DNA from: Bacteroidetes bacterium MED-G17
GTDB taxonomy: Bacteria > Bacteroidota > Bacteroidia > NS11-12g > UBA9320
DNA: 64,000 bases
Direction: 5' to 3'
Assembly (NCBI GenBank): GCA_002457675.1
Contig: NTKK01000007.1
Span: forward strand, 1 to 64,000
Program-made: the position numbers and the translations under genes
The notes under the pieces: model-generated
Database searches by the model: none
The model's input: the letters and a program-made list of their open reading frames with translations, nothing else
Told to the model about the DNA's origin: nothing
Shown here: positions 53,682-63,066 of the stretch, in pieces
Layout: every line of letters begins with the position of its first letter
How positions within the stretch are numbered: the first letter of the stretch is position 1

Positions 53682-56187
53682 AAAAGTGAAACTGACCAGG
53701 TGTCTTACCACTTGGATCTAGTACCAATGGATCAAAGCCCCAAGCATAGTCTATACCTAAAAGACCAAACATGGGCAAATTCATCCTTACCCCGAAACCT
53801 GCAGCACGTCGAACATCAAAAGGATTAAATAGGTTACTTTGAAGCCAAGCATTTCCTGCTTCTAGAAAAACTTGACCATATATAGTAGCGGATGGATTTA
53901 ATGACAATGGGTAACGCAACTCTAAGGTATATTTTGAAAAAATTGTTGACCCTGCACCATGGCTTCTTGACAATGATTGGTCGTCATAACCTCTTTGAGA
54001 GACGATATCCGTTCCATAAAGTGTAAATCCATTTAGTCCTGAACCACCCACTCTAAATCGTTCAAATGGGGAAAATCCTATATCTTGATTATAAATCCCT
54101 ATTAAACCGAAGCGCAGTTGAGGCGCCAGTACCAATTTACCAAAAAGTCTTGAGAACCATTGGGCATCAAATTTCCATTTGTGGTATTCTATCCATTTGA
54201 ATTTTTCTTCCGCTACAAGTTCCATGTAATTTTTTTCAACAAATGAAGAGTAAGGTGGTGTTGCTTGTAAATTGAACTTGAAGTTGGATCCATTTTGAGG
54301 ATAAATAGGATGGTCAGTAGAATTTCTGCTGAGATTAAAGTTGAAATTAATATTGTTTGAAAACCCATCGGAGTAGCCAAAACCTGCACTACCTGTTCCA
54401 AAACCGAGTAAATTGCCATTTGCTAGATTATATCTTTGGTAAGTGGCAGATATGCCTAAAGTGAAATAATCGTCAGGCCATTTTAGGAGTGTTCCAAGAG
54501 CAAAGGTTATACCTGTTGTTTTTAATGTGGCTCTATTTGGGTCACCAATTGGTCGGAAATTACTTTGAATGGAGTGGAATACACTTCCTGTAAATGAGTT
54601 TGGTTTTCTCCCACCTAACCAAGGTTCTGTGAAACTAAAATTATAACTCTGAAAACCTAATCCATTGGATTGCATTCGGAGCGTGAGTCTTTGTCCGTCA
54701 CCGCTTGGTAAAGGCGTCCAACCCCCTTTTTCAAATATTTTTCTTGCAGAAAAATTGGTTAGTTGAAGCCCTACTGAGCCTACAAAGCCCCCAAAACCCA
54801 AACCGCCCCAACCACCTGATGCTTCTATTTGGTCAGAAGGTTTTTCTTCTACTTTGTATTCCAAGTCAACCGTTCCATTTGCAGGGTTTGGTACAGGGTT
54901 TACATCCAAAGTTTCTGGGTTGAAATAGCCCAAAGCAGCTAATTCTCTTAAAGATCTTTGAATATCAGAACGACTAAATTTTTCACCCGGTAAAGTTCTT
55001 AATGACCTAATAATAACATGATCACTCGTTTTGTCATTGCCCGAAACTGTTACTCTATTAATACTTGCTTGTTTGCCCTCGTGGATTCTAATTTCAAGAT
55101 CTATAGAGTCATTTTCAACAGCTACCTCCACTGGGTTTACTTGGAAAAATAAGTATCCATTGTCCATATATATCCCAGATACATCAAGCCCTTCTGCATT
55201 CATTTGAAGATTTTCGTTTAGTTTATTTTCGTCATATAAATCTCCTTTTACAATGCCCAATATACTATCTAGCTGTCCATCTCTGTATAGCGTATTTCCA
55301 ACCCAATTGATGTTTCTAATAAAGTACTTTTGTCCTTCTTTCACCCAAATTTTTAACTTTAAGTATTTGTCTGATATTTTGTATAAACTATCTTTAATTA
55401 GCTCGGCATCTCTAAAGCCATTTTGGCGGTATGCAGAAATTATTTGTGGTTTGGTTTCTTTGTATTTGCTTTCAACAAACTTTGAGCTAGCAAAAGGATT
55501 TATCTTTTTGTGTTTTCTTTTCGGTTTTAATTCCTTTCTGAGAATTTTCTTTTCCATCTTATCTACGCCTACAAAATCAATATCATACAGTTTCATTTTT
55601 CTGCCTTTATTGACTGTTATTCTAAAGATTTTTTTGTTTTTGGCCTTAAGTTCATTTTCAATTTGAATATTCACTTTGGCATTGTAAAAGCCTTTTTCTT
55701 TAAAGTAGCTAAGTATTTCATCTTGAGTTTGGTTTACAAGATTTTCCGTAATTATTTTTCCTCTTTTTAAATCAATTTCATCACGGAGATTATTTTGGTC
55801 ACTTTTCCCTAAACCTTTAAATGAGAAAGCCGAAAGTTTTGGCCTTTCTTCTACATTGATATTGAGAAAAATTTTGTTTTCTAGCACACCAGTTGAGAGG
55901 ATTTGGACTTCAGAAAACCATCCTTTTTGCCACAATTTTTCTGCTGCTTTTCTTATTTGCTCACCTGGTACTTTTATCTCTTTACCTGGAGTTAAACCAC
56001 TCATGATGGCAATCAAATTTTGGTCGAGTGTTTTAGTCCCTGATACTGTGATACTGCCTATAGTGTATACGTCAGGGTAGGTATAATTAAGACTTATTTG
56101 TTTTACGGTGTCTTGCGCTATGGAACGCTGAAACAGAAAGGATGTGAACAAGAAACAAAGGGCAGCATATCTTCTATTCTTTAACAT
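53662..56187 (-). CDS. bamA: Outer-membrane assembly factor BamA
   Basis: An Omp85 protein of 841 residues: signal peptide (LCFLFTSFLFQRSIAQ), five POTRA-type repeats over about 50-430 (e.g. IGSITVSGTKTLDQNLIAIMSGL, GDLYDENKLNENLQ, PGEKFSRSDIQRSLREL), and a 16-strand barrel with GGSGLNGFTLYGTD and a C-terminal aromatic FFIGQQF. It folds outer-membrane proteins. It starts inside the last codons of uppS (14-nt overlap). No skp/ompH genes follow, unlike many relatives. Confidence 0.96.
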   Translation of the reverse strand: MLKNRRYAALCFLFTSFLFQRSIAQDTVKQISLNYTYPDVYTIGSITVSGTKTLDQNLIAIMSGLTPGKEIKVPGEQIRKAAEKLWQKGWFSEVQILSTGVLENKIFLNINVEERPKLSAFSFKGLGKSDQNNLRDEIDLKRGKIITENLVNQTQDEILSYFKEKGFYNAKVNIQIENELKAKNKKIFRITVNKGRKMKLYDIDFVGVDKMEKKILRKELKPKRKHKKINPFASSKFVESKYKETKPQIISAYRQNGFRDAELIKDSLYKISDKYLKLKIWVKEGQKYFIRNINWVGNTLYRDGQLDSILGIVKGDLYDENKLNENLQMNAEGLDVSGIYMDNGYLFFQVNPVEVAVENDSIDLEIRIHEGKQASINRVTVSGNDKTSDHVIIRSLRTLPGEKFSRSDIQRSLRELAALGYFNPETLDVNPVPNPANGTVDLEYKVEEKPSDQIEASGGWGGLGFGGFVGSVGLQLTNFSARKIFEKGGWTPLPSGDGQRLTLRMQSNGLGFQSYNFSFTEPWLGGRKPNSFTGSVFHSIQSNFRPIGDPNRATLKTTGITFALGTLLKWPDDYFTLGISATYQRYNLANGNLLGFGTGSAGFGYSDGFSNNINFNFNLSRNSTDHPIYPQNGSNFKFNLQATPPYSSFVEKNYMELVAEEKFKWIEYHKWKFDAQWFSRLFGKLVLAPQLRFGLIGIYNQDIGFSPFERFRVGGSGLNGFTLYGTDIVSQRGYDDQSLSRSHGAGSTIFSKYTLELRYPLSLNPSATIYGQVFLEAGNAWLQSNLFNPFDVRRAAGFGVRMNLPMFGLLGIDYAWGFDPLVLDPSGKTPGQFHFFIGQQF

Positions 56188-56935
56188 TTCCGTATCTTCT
56201 ATTTCGTTTTTGATAATCAATTATTGCTTCAAAGAGATGCTCTTTTTGAAAATCTGGCCAAAGAACATTGGTGAAGTAAAATTCACTATAGGCCAATTCC
56301 CAAAGTAAAAAATTACTAAGGCGGAGCTCTCCACTGGTCCTAATTAATAAATCTGGATGGGGAAATGACTTGGTAGTAAGGGTATTGTTGATTTTCTCTT
56401 CATCAATTTCATCAATTTCAATTTCACCATCTAATACCTGTTGTGCGATGTGCTTTACGGAATTTACAATGTCCCATTTAGCACTGTAACTTAATGCAAG
56501 AATGAGTGTCATTCTTGTATTATTTGTTGTTTGGACGATCACTTTTTCTAATGTCTTTTTAGTTTTGTTAGGAAGTGAATCTGCGTTACCAATTACTTCA
56601 AGCTTTATATTATTTTTATTTAGTGTTTCCTCTTCTCTATTAAGGCTCTCTACCAAAAGATTCATTAGCGCATTTACTTCTTTTTGGGGTCTTTGCCAAT
56701 TTTCTGTGCTAAATGCATAAAGTGTTAAAAAAGGTATACCCAACTCAGCGCAAGCCTCAGTTGTTTCTCGCACTGCCTGGATAGCACTGTTGTGCCCAAA
56801 GATCCGTAATTTGCCTCTTTGGGTTGCCCAGCGTCCATTCCCATCCATAATGACAGCGAGGTGCTTAGGTAGATTTTTAGAATCTATCTGCCCCAGTAAT
56901 CCCTCTTGACTTTTGTTTTGTACCCTGGCCAGCAT
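56174..56935 (-). CDS. uppS: Isoprenyl transferase (undecaprenyl diphosphate synthase)
   Basis: A cis-prenyltransferase that makes the lipid carrier for cell-wall and glycan synthesis. It shows HLAVIMDGNGRWATQRG, the TLYAFSTENWQRP block, and the C-terminal LLIRTSGELRLSNFLLWELAYSEFYF (part), all invariant in the family. At 253 residues it has the usual size. The start codon used lies within the end of the upstream DUF6089 gene (52-nt overlap); a later start is not obvious. It leads into bamA with a 14-nt overlap. Confidence 0.95.
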   Translation of the reverse strand: MLARVQNKSQEGLLGQIDSKNLPKHLAVIMDGNGRWATQRGKLRIFGHNSAIQAVRETTEACAELGIPFLTLYAFSTENWQRPQKEVNALMNLLVESLNREEETLNKNNIKLEVIGNADSLPNKTKKTLEKVIVQTTNNTRMTLILALSYSAKWDIVNSVKHIAQQVLDGEIEIDEIDEEKINNTLTTKSFPHPDLLIRTSGELRLSNFLLWELAYSEFYFTNVLWPDFQKEHLFEAIIDYQKRNRRYGNVKE

Positions 56936-57720
56936 TTAATTGGTGTAAATCTGTATGAAATAGATGCTTGAGCAAAAATAACCCAATCCTTGGTTTGTGG
57001 GTCTCCCCTAAACTTTCCTTTTTGGGATTGTGGATTTGGATATAGTTCGACGCTTCTATCCGATAATTTTGCTGATAAAACCCCAAATTTCTCCTCTTGC
57101 TCTTGCAAATCTGGGTATCTTCCGCTCACATCATCAAGGTGATCAGTATAGGTTTTTCTCCAAGAAGCCGCGATAGCCACTACCCAATTCTTTTGCAGGT
57201 TAAATTTAAGCCCAAAGCTGAATGGAAGGGCTATTTGGATATTCTTATATTGATTCTTGGAATTTTGTCCTTCTGTATTGTGCTCAATTAGGTTATGTTT
57301 TCTGCCACCAAGCTCTGCCCTTGGATTAAAGTAAAATATGGAGAGACCAGTTGAAACAAAAGGTGTGAAATTTTTATCATGTGCGCCTATTCCAAAAGGG
57401 AAGAAGTTAAACTCGATGTTGTTACTTAGTTCAAAGTAGTTTGAAAAAAAGTGTAGGTTTCTTGTTTTATTTTGCTCGAAAAGTGAATCAGCACCTGATA
57501 TTCTTGTAAACAATAAAGACGGTTTCCAGGAAAAGTAGGGGTTCCAGTTTTTCTTTGCAAAAAGTGCTACTGAAGGGTGAATATTGTCTGCTTGGACGTT
57601 AGGTGTCATTTCCCCTAAATATTTTGAGGCACCAAATGAGGAACCCAATTCCCATTCTTGGGAAAATACCTGCTCCGATAAGAACAGAATGAATATTAAA
57701 GGGATAATTCTTTTAATCAA
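56884..57720 (-). CDS. DUF6089 family outer-membrane-like protein, copy 1
   Basis: A 278-residue exported protein with signal peptide (IIPLIFILFLSEQVFSQ), GSSFGASKYLGEM near the start of the mature part, and beta strands typical of small barrels; TDHLDDVSGRYPDL is the conserved region shared with the next gene. DUF6089 is found beside bamA in Bacteroidota and may have an envelope role; none is established. It is the second of two tandem paralogues between nadK and uppS. Confidence 0.75.
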   Translation of the reverse strand: MIKRIIPLIFILFLSEQVFSQEWELGSSFGASKYLGEMTPNVQADNIHPSVALFAKKNWNPYFSWKPSLLFTRISGADSLFEQNKTRNLHFFSNYFELSNNIEFNFFPFGIGAHDKNFTPFVSTGLSIFYFNPRAELGGRKHNLIEHNTEGQNSKNQYKNIQIALPFSFGLKFNLQKNWVVAIAASWRKTYTDHLDDVSGRYPDLQEQEEKFGVLSAKLSDRSVELYPNPQSQKGKFRGDPQTKDWVIFAQASISYRFTPIKCWPGYKTKVKRDYWGR

Positions 57721-57737
57721 GTGAATGTTAAATTAAC

Positions 57738-58670
57738 TTAAAAAGTTGGGCACTTTGCTCGTGTACTGTTTATCCTATAGGTGAGCGATATACCTAAGAT
57801 TGAATACAAATCAAACTTACTGTCGTCGCCTCTAGGACTTTCAGTTAGGTCGAGCGGTGGATTGTTTAAACTTCTATCACTCATATAAGCCGCTATTGGT
57901 CCATTGTGGGCCTGCACAAAAAGAGGTTCTGGATAGGACAAACTTACATCATCAAGATAATCAGTAAAAGTTATTCTAGTCGCGTATTCAAGTCCAATAT
58001 TCCAATTCTTATTGAGTTTGAATTTTACCCCCAAGCCAACTGGAATTGCCAATTGGGTTAATGAGTATCTTCTACGATCGTTATATTCGGTGGATTCTTG
58101 ACCCTCCGTACTTAATGGTTGAAGGTCCACCCATTCTCCGTCTAAATTTCGTAAGTCACCCTGAACTCTAGCCAATTCAGCAGAGGTCAAATTACTTGCG
58201 TGCTTACTATTCATAAATGCATCATAATCAAACTGTGCTTTTGGTTTGAAACTGAATACAGAAAGACCTGTCATGATATAAGGAACAATTCCTTTCTCTT
58301 GTCTTGGAGAAATTTGGACCAAGCTTAATTCGACGGCGCCAGTGAAATCTAGAATATCTGACTTAAAATGTAAATTTCTATTGGCACGTTCATCAATATT
58401 TGGGTACCATCTATCATCTCCAGAAACTTGATTATATGTTCCTGAAAATCGTAGGGTAATAATTGGGTTAGGATTCCACCGCGTAATAAGACCTATACTT
58501 GGACCTATTCCTTCGGGAGCGAACCAAGTATTGACCAAGTCACCCGTATAGTGACTCACGCCACCCACAAGGCCAAATTCTAAGGAACTTATTCTTTTGT
58601 ATGATTGTGCATTGGACGCAAAACCTTTGAGTAGAGAGAATGCCAAAAAGAAAAATACTTTACGCTTCAT
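57738..58670 (-). CDS. DUF6089 family outer-membrane-like protein, copy 2
   Basis: A 310-residue paralogue of the neighbouring protein: signal peptide MKRKVFFFLAFSLLKGFASNAQ, then FGLVGGVSHYTGDL, and the shared TDYLDDVSLSYPEP block near the end. It carries an insert (about 150-190) that its neighbour lacks. The frame extends 35 codons upstream, but ATG 58670 opens the signal peptide. The pair suggests an ancient tandem duplication in the nadK-uppS interval. Confidence 0.75.
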   Translation of the reverse strand: MKRKVFFFLAFSLLKGFASNAQSYKRISSLEFGLVGGVSHYTGDLVNTWFAPEGIGPSIGLITRWNPNPIITLRFSGTYNQVSGDDRWYPNIDERANRNLHFKSDILDFTGAVELSLVQISPRQEKGIVPYIMTGLSVFSFKPKAQFDYDAFMNSKHASNLTSAELARVQGDLRNLDGEWVDLQPLSTEGQESTEYNDRRRYSLTQLAIPVGLGVKFKLNKNWNIGLEYATRITFTDYLDDVSLSYPEPLFVQAHNGPIAAYMSDRSLNNPPLDLTESPRGDDSKFDLYSILGISLTYRINSTRAKCPTF

Positions 58671-58744
58671 GGTCAGAATATACAAATATAGCCTTATCAA
58701 AACGCTTTTTATGGCATTTAAGTACGTGAAAATTAAAATTTCGT

Positions 58745-59617
58745 TTATACAAGGTTTCGGTTGTCTAGCCCCCAAAGCAATTTGCCTCGAAGGGTATTGA
58801 GATAATCATCTTGATGAAATCTCATCATATTGAAGGTGAAGTTAGCTCGCCGAACAGCCAGCTGAGCTGCACTTTTTATACTTACACTCTTAGAGTCAAT
58901 GGTTGCCAAAATAGAGTCATTTCTACCGATAATTTCATAACTGATTACGTTGTCATCTGAAAGGACGGCAGGACGTACATTTAGGTTATGTGGCGCTATT
59001 GGGGTCAAAACCAAACTTGATGATTGAGGAAATAAAATAGGACCGCCGCAACTTAAGGAATAACCTGTTGAACCGGTTGGACTTGCTGTAATAAGACCGT
59101 CACTCCAATATGCGTTTAGAAATTCGCCATTTAAATAAGTATTTACCGTTATCATACTCGCACTATCTTTTTTGTGTAAAACAAAATCGTTAAGCGCATA
59201 AGGGAAATCCCCAAACATTGGAATATCGGTTTCAATTGACAGCACTGTCCTTTTATCCAAGAAATAATTGTGTTCAACAATTTTGTTCAATACGTATTGT
59301 AAATCTTGCTCTTGTACACTTGCTAAAAAGCCCAATCGTCCGACGTTAATTCCTAAAACTGGAATTCCGCTTTTTCGAACAATGTGAAGTGTGTCAAGCA
59401 CAGTTCCATCGCCACCAATACATATTAGGCACTCAAAATTGTGTTCTCCAGCAGATTCAAAAGCGGGAATATTATTGGGGAAATCTTGCCCAAGCAGTTC
59501 TCTACAATTTGCATGTAAAGCGACTTGAATATTCATGTTTTCAAGAAGTTTTATCAATTCAACAAGTATCCTTTTAGGTCCTTCTCCTATGTTTCTGGTG
59601 TAAATTCCAATTTTCAT
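58745..59617 (-). CDS. nadK: NAD kinase
   Basis: It phosphorylates NAD to NADP. The 290 residues contain the nucleotide-binding CIGGDGTVLDTLHIV, GINVGRLGFLA and the catalytic SPTGSTGYSLSCGGPI and ITPIAPHNLNVRP blocks. It lies 2 nt before the BamA-like gene in the cluster order; the DUF6089 pair follows. The gap to the paralogue start (58671-58744) holds no feature I can name. Confidence 0.96.
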   Translation of the reverse strand: MKIGIYTRNIGEGPKRILVELIKLLENMNIQVALHANCRELLGQDFPNNIPAFESAGEHNFECLICIGGDGTVLDTLHIVRKSGIPVLGINVGRLGFLASVQEQDLQYVLNKIVEHNYFLDKRTVLSIETDIPMFGDFPYALNDFVLHKKDSASMITVNTYLNGEFLNAYWSDGLITASPTGSTGYSLSCGGPILFPQSSSLVLTPIAPHNLNVRPAVLSDDNVISYEIIGRNDSILATIDSKSVSIKSAAQLAVRRANFTFNMMRFHQDDYLNTLRGKLLWGLDNRNLV

Positions 59618-59619
59618 TT

Positions 59620-61017
59620 TTAAAAAGTTGATAAAAAACTAAAATACAAATAAGGTTTCGATCTTCGATTGGCTGAATACTCCACTTTAAATATTCTATC
59701 ATTCCACCACAAAAAATGCAATCCAACACCATAGCCAAGTAGATACGAATTATTCAATTGATTCCCACTAGAAAACAACTGGTTGTCTACCCATGCTTGA
59801 TCAATGTGTGCAGTGGCGAACATATTGAACGGAATATTTTTATAATTATCAAATGGCAAACGATTTAAATGGAAAGTCTTATTCTGAACAATTTGATAAT
59901 ACATACTGTTTTGATTGCTTACATATTGAGCTCCATCAATGACATTGTTCTCATATCCTCTTAAAACATCTCTATAACCCAAAGATTTGTAAAAATAGTA
60001 GGGTTGCACAGGACTGCTTACTTTACCCTGTATTTTGGTAATCCCACCCCAGTTGTTGTGCCATTTTTTTGCTTGAATAAAGCTCAACTTGGCTTGCCAA
60101 ATGGGTTTGTTTTGCGTGTTTAAAAAGTGAATCCATTTGTTGTCCATTGCAAAATACTTTCCATTGGTAGGGTAGTACTTGTTGTTGCGCTGATCATACT
60201 CCATTTCATAAGATAAACTAAGTGTTTGTTGGTAATTATTTTGGTCATTGAAAATGAACTTTGGATTTAACTCTTTTGCCACCGTATCATGCACCTTTAC
60301 CGACTGAAAATCAATACCCATTTTGTGACGAAAAAAGTATTTAGGTCTAAATTCCATTTCTAATTGCGCTATGTTTTTGGTAATCATATTGACGCCAATC
60401 ATTCGAAAAAATTGCAGTTTGTCGTTGAAGGTATTGTACCAAATTTCTTCATTTTTCTTTTGATTTATTTTTGCTTTTGCACTCCATTTTTTCGCTTTGT
60501 CAATATTTGGAATTTGATATTCTGCACCCAAAGATTTTGTGTAGCCTTCTGAAAAAGTAAGTTTTAAAGTTTCATTTCTTCCCCGTAAATTGAATAAAAA
60601 TAAATACATGCCATAATTGGTTCTTTGTGGATCAAGATTAAATTGAATCCATTGGTTTATATTTCTATCCGCAGACTCTACAAAAGGCCAAGGCCATAAA
60701 TACCAGCGCTCAACTAATTTAACTACCACTTTTATTTTTCTGCCTTGACTATCAATAAATTGGGTAGAAACCAATACGTCATTAAACAGTTTAAGATTCC
60801 ACAATAAGTTTTTGCTAATTTGGAGCAATGAGTCGACACTTTGCAAAGAGTAGGTTGACTTGGAGCTTAGTAGAATTTCTCTTAATATGACACTTTCTTT
60901 AGTTCGCTTATTTCCAATAATTTCTATTTTGTCTACTTGAACTTTTTGCGCACTTGCCTTAAAAATTGAAAAAATAAATAAGAGAATTACTACAACGCTT
61001 TGTTTGGCATCATACAT
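59620..61017 (-). CDS. POTRA-containing outer-membrane barrel protein (Omp85/TamA-like)
   Basis: A 465-residue exported protein with a signal peptide (VVVILLFIFSIFKASAQ). The N-terminal part is a POTRA-like module (VDKIEIIGNKRTKESVILREILLSS, written only in part), followed by a barrel ending SKPYLYFSFLSTF. The aromatic C-terminus suits insertion by BamA. It is shorter than BamA and has fewer POTRA repeats, so it may be a secretion or assembly accessory. It overlaps the hydrolase gene upstream by 8 nt. Confidence 0.75.
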   Translation of the reverse strand: MYDAKQSVVVILLFIFSIFKASAQKVQVDKIEIIGNKRTKESVILREILLSSKSTYSLQSVDSLLQISKNLLWNLKLFNDVLVSTQFIDSQGRKIKVVVKLVERWYLWPWPFVESADRNINQWIQFNLDPQRTNYGMYLFLFNLRGRNETLKLTFSEGYTKSLGAEYQIPNIDKAKKWSAKAKINQKKNEEIWYNTFNDKLQFFRMIGVNMITKNIAQLEMEFRPKYFFRHKMGIDFQSVKVHDTVAKELNPKFIFNDQNNYQQTLSLSYEMEYDQRNNKYYPTNGKYFAMDNKWIHFLNTQNKPIWQAKLSFIQAKKWHNNWGGITKIQGKVSSPVQPYYFYKSLGYRDVLRGYENNVIDGAQYVSNQNSMYYQIVQNKTFHLNRLPFDNYKNIPFNMFATAHIDQAWVDNQLFSSGNQLNNSYLLGYGVGLHFLWWNDRIFKVEYSANRRSKPYLYFSFLSTF

Positions 61018-61762
61018 GCTTTTCTAGAAAAGTATCCAGCAGTTTATTGAAGACTTCAGGGTGTTCCATCATGGGTGCGTGCCCACATTTATCAATCCAC
61101 AGCAACTCCGCATTGGGAAGTGTATCTCTAAATTCTTCTGCTACTTGCGGGGGCGTAATGTTGTCATTTTTTCCCCATATCAGACATACAGGCAAGTGCA
61201 TTGTCTTTAAATCTTCTTTCATATTGTGTCGTATGGCAGATTTTGCCATAGCCAAAATTCTAATCACCCGATTCCTATTGTTAATGGTTTCAAAAACCTC
61301 ATCTACCAATTCTCTAGTGGCTGTTTTAGGATCATAGAAAGTAACTTCTACTTTCTCCTTTATATAAATATAGCTCCCTCTTTTTGGATATGTATCGCCC
61401 ATTGCGCGCTCATACAAACCCGAACTCCCTGTAAGCGTAAGGGTTTTTGTTTGGCTCTTCTTGTTGGCATAATAATATAAACCAACATGCCCACCAAGAG
61501 AATTCCCTATAAGATGAACCTCTCCGTAGTTTTTGTGCAGAAGAAATCTATCTAAATATTCTGCTAGCCCTTTTACACCTACTTTTTTTAGTGGCATGTC
61601 AAAGATGGGCAAGAGAGGAATTACCACCCTGTATTTTTTTGAAAAATGATCCAATACGCCATTCCAGTTGCTTAAAGCACCCATTAAACCATGAAGCAAA
61701 ACCAATGTCTCTCCTTGTCCTTGCTCCACATATTTAAATTCTCCCTCTTCAATTACATTCAT
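61010..61762 (-). CDS. Alpha/beta hydrolase
   Basis: A 250-residue cytosolic hydrolase: oxyanion loop LHGLMGALSNW near residue 27, nucleophile IGNSLGGHVG (Ser in N-S-L-G-G), a cap of charged helices, and KCGHAPMMEHPE with the catalytic His. The substrate is unknown; similar proteins include C-C hydrolases and esterases. The ATG at 61762 gives a normal start; an in-frame ATG lies 12 nt upstream. Its end overlaps the POTRA gene by 8 nt, so both belong to the bamA-side cluster. Confidence 0.85.
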   Translation of the reverse strand: MNVIEEGEFKYVEQGQGETLVLLHGLMGALSNWNGVLDHFSKKYRVVIPLLPIFDMPLKKVGVKGLAEYLDRFLLHKNYGEVHLIGNSLGGHVGLYYYANKKSQTKTLTLTGSSGLYERAMGDTYPKRGSYIYIKEKVEVTFYDPKTATRELVDEVFETINNRNRVIRILAMAKSAIRHNMKEDLKTMHLPVCLIWGKNDNITPPQVAEEFRDTLPNAELLWIDKCGHAPMMEHPEVFNKLLDTFLEKHV

Positions 61763-61803
61763 TGTGAAAAGCAAATAAAGTCAATAAATATTCAAGAATT
61801 TTA

Positions 61804-62991
61804 CTATCCTTTTAGCCAATTGTCCAAATAAGCATACTTTGAACAAATATTTCCGTTAGAAACCAATGTTGCCTCTTTAATAATTTTACCATTATTCAAA
61901 AGTTCAGGAATAATTAAAGTTCGCATTTTTTTGCTAAAATCTTCCGAAGCTGATTTTGGTAGTTCTGAGGGCAAATTGGTAACGGACATTATATCTATAG
62001 TATTGTTTTCGAATGGTTTACCCGGTTTTTGGGTTTTCAAATCCCAACCAATAATTGGGTCTTCAATGGTGGTTGCCTTCCATGTTATGGGAATGGAACC
62101 CTCCACATCGCAGGTAATGTCTGCAATTGTCTTTATGCGCACGTCTTGAGACAAATCATCTTTTGAAAACAAAGGTTCCATATCATTCTCCCAATACATT
62201 CCGTTGATAAGAAGATCTGCAGCAAACAAATAAGGCTTAAATATAGACTTATAGGCATTGTGATTTTTGAAAAAGTGTTGTTTCTCAAAATGTTCTCCAT
62301 TTTTTCTTTGATAAAGGTGTTCATCTTTTAACTGCGTAAAAATTGTTCCAGAAGGTGTATTTAAAAACGTACTTGGTGAAACTTCCTTGATTTTCAAATA
62401 ATTTAAAACTTCTCTTATCCCGTAACTGACATTTCCTGTACCAGTGAATACAATTTTCATCTCGGGTATTTTACTATTTTTTAACTTGGTGCGTAAAGCG
62501 TCATAATCAAGCATTTGATGCGCTGGAGAAAGTGTTTGCTGCTTATGCTTTTTGAAATAGGTTCTAAACCCGTTATAGGTGCCCACAATGCCTGCCCACT
62601 TGCCAAAACCTATTAGTCTTTGCCCTTTGTTGTCTTCAAGACATTCATAGTCAATAAGTGTACAATTTTTGTCAACGAGTGCTTGTAAGCGATTCTTGTT
62701 GTACGGCTGTTTTTTGATGGTATGACTAAAAAAAAGGTAGGTTTTGTTGGGAATTAACTCTTCAATGGGAACCTCCTTCACCCCAACTAATATATCTGAC
62801 GTGGAGGCGCGAGTGACCAATTGTAAACCAAGGTTTGCGTATTCTTCATCTTTAAATACCCTAAAATTTGAACGTTCTACCACAATATCCAAAAGGGGAA
62901 AAACTTTCTTCAGATAGGCCGCATCAGCAGGGGTTAGCCCTGCTCTATTGTCTTCTGGCTTTTTGCGTTCAGCGAGTATTCCTATTTCCAT
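61804..62991 (-). CDS. Saccharopine/alanine dehydrogenase-like NAD(P) oxidoreductase (LYS1 type)
   Basis: A 395-residue protein of the AlaDH/PNT/LYS1 superfamily: GILAERKKPEDNRAGLTP at the N-terminus, a Rossmann loop FTGTGNVSYGIREVL, and IADITCDVEGSIPITW near the C-terminus, which recalls lysine-forming saccharopine dehydrogenase. The actual substrate is not known. An in-frame ATG at 63042 would give 17 more residues but would overlap the ssrA promoter region, so ATG 62991 is preferred. It may start the nadK/bamA unit. Confidence 0.7.
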   Translation of the reverse strand: MEIGILAERKKPEDNRAGLTPADAAYLKKVFPLLDIVVERSNFRVFKDEEYANLGLQLVTRASTSDILVGVKEVPIEELIPNKTYLFFSHTIKKQPYNKNRLQALVDKNCTLIDYECLEDNKGQRLIGFGKWAGIVGTYNGFRTYFKKHKQQTLSPAHQMLDYDALRTKLKNSKIPEMKIVFTGTGNVSYGIREVLNYLKIKEVSPSTFLNTPSGTIFTQLKDEHLYQRKNGEHFEKQHFFKNHNAYKSIFKPYLFAADLLINGMYWENDMEPLFSKDDLSQDVRIKTIADITCDVEGSIPITWKATTIEDPIIGWDLKTQKPGKPFENNTIDIMSVTNLPSELPKSASEDFSKKMRTLIIPELLNNGKIIKEATLVSNGNICSKYAYLDNWLKG

Positions 62992-63029
62992 TCTCAACGA
63001 AGGTATAGCAGATTGTTGATTTATGGTTT

Positions 63030-63037
63030 TACCTTTG
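63030..63037 (+). promoter_or_regulatory. -7 element of ssrA
   Basis: TACCTTTG is an exact TAnnTTTG match on the plus strand, 29 nt before the mature tmRNA end. A TTG at 63013-63015 is too close to be an ideal -33 box. RNase P would remove the roughly 23-nt leader. Confidence 0.4.
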
Positions 63038-63066
63038 TACATTATTTATTGTTCTTTGAACACCTT

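Noticed and set aside
55253-55666. Plus-strand ORF of 137 codons, membrane-like
   Set aside because: It is antisense to the POTRA part of bamA; the hydrophobic pattern results from complementing A-rich codons.
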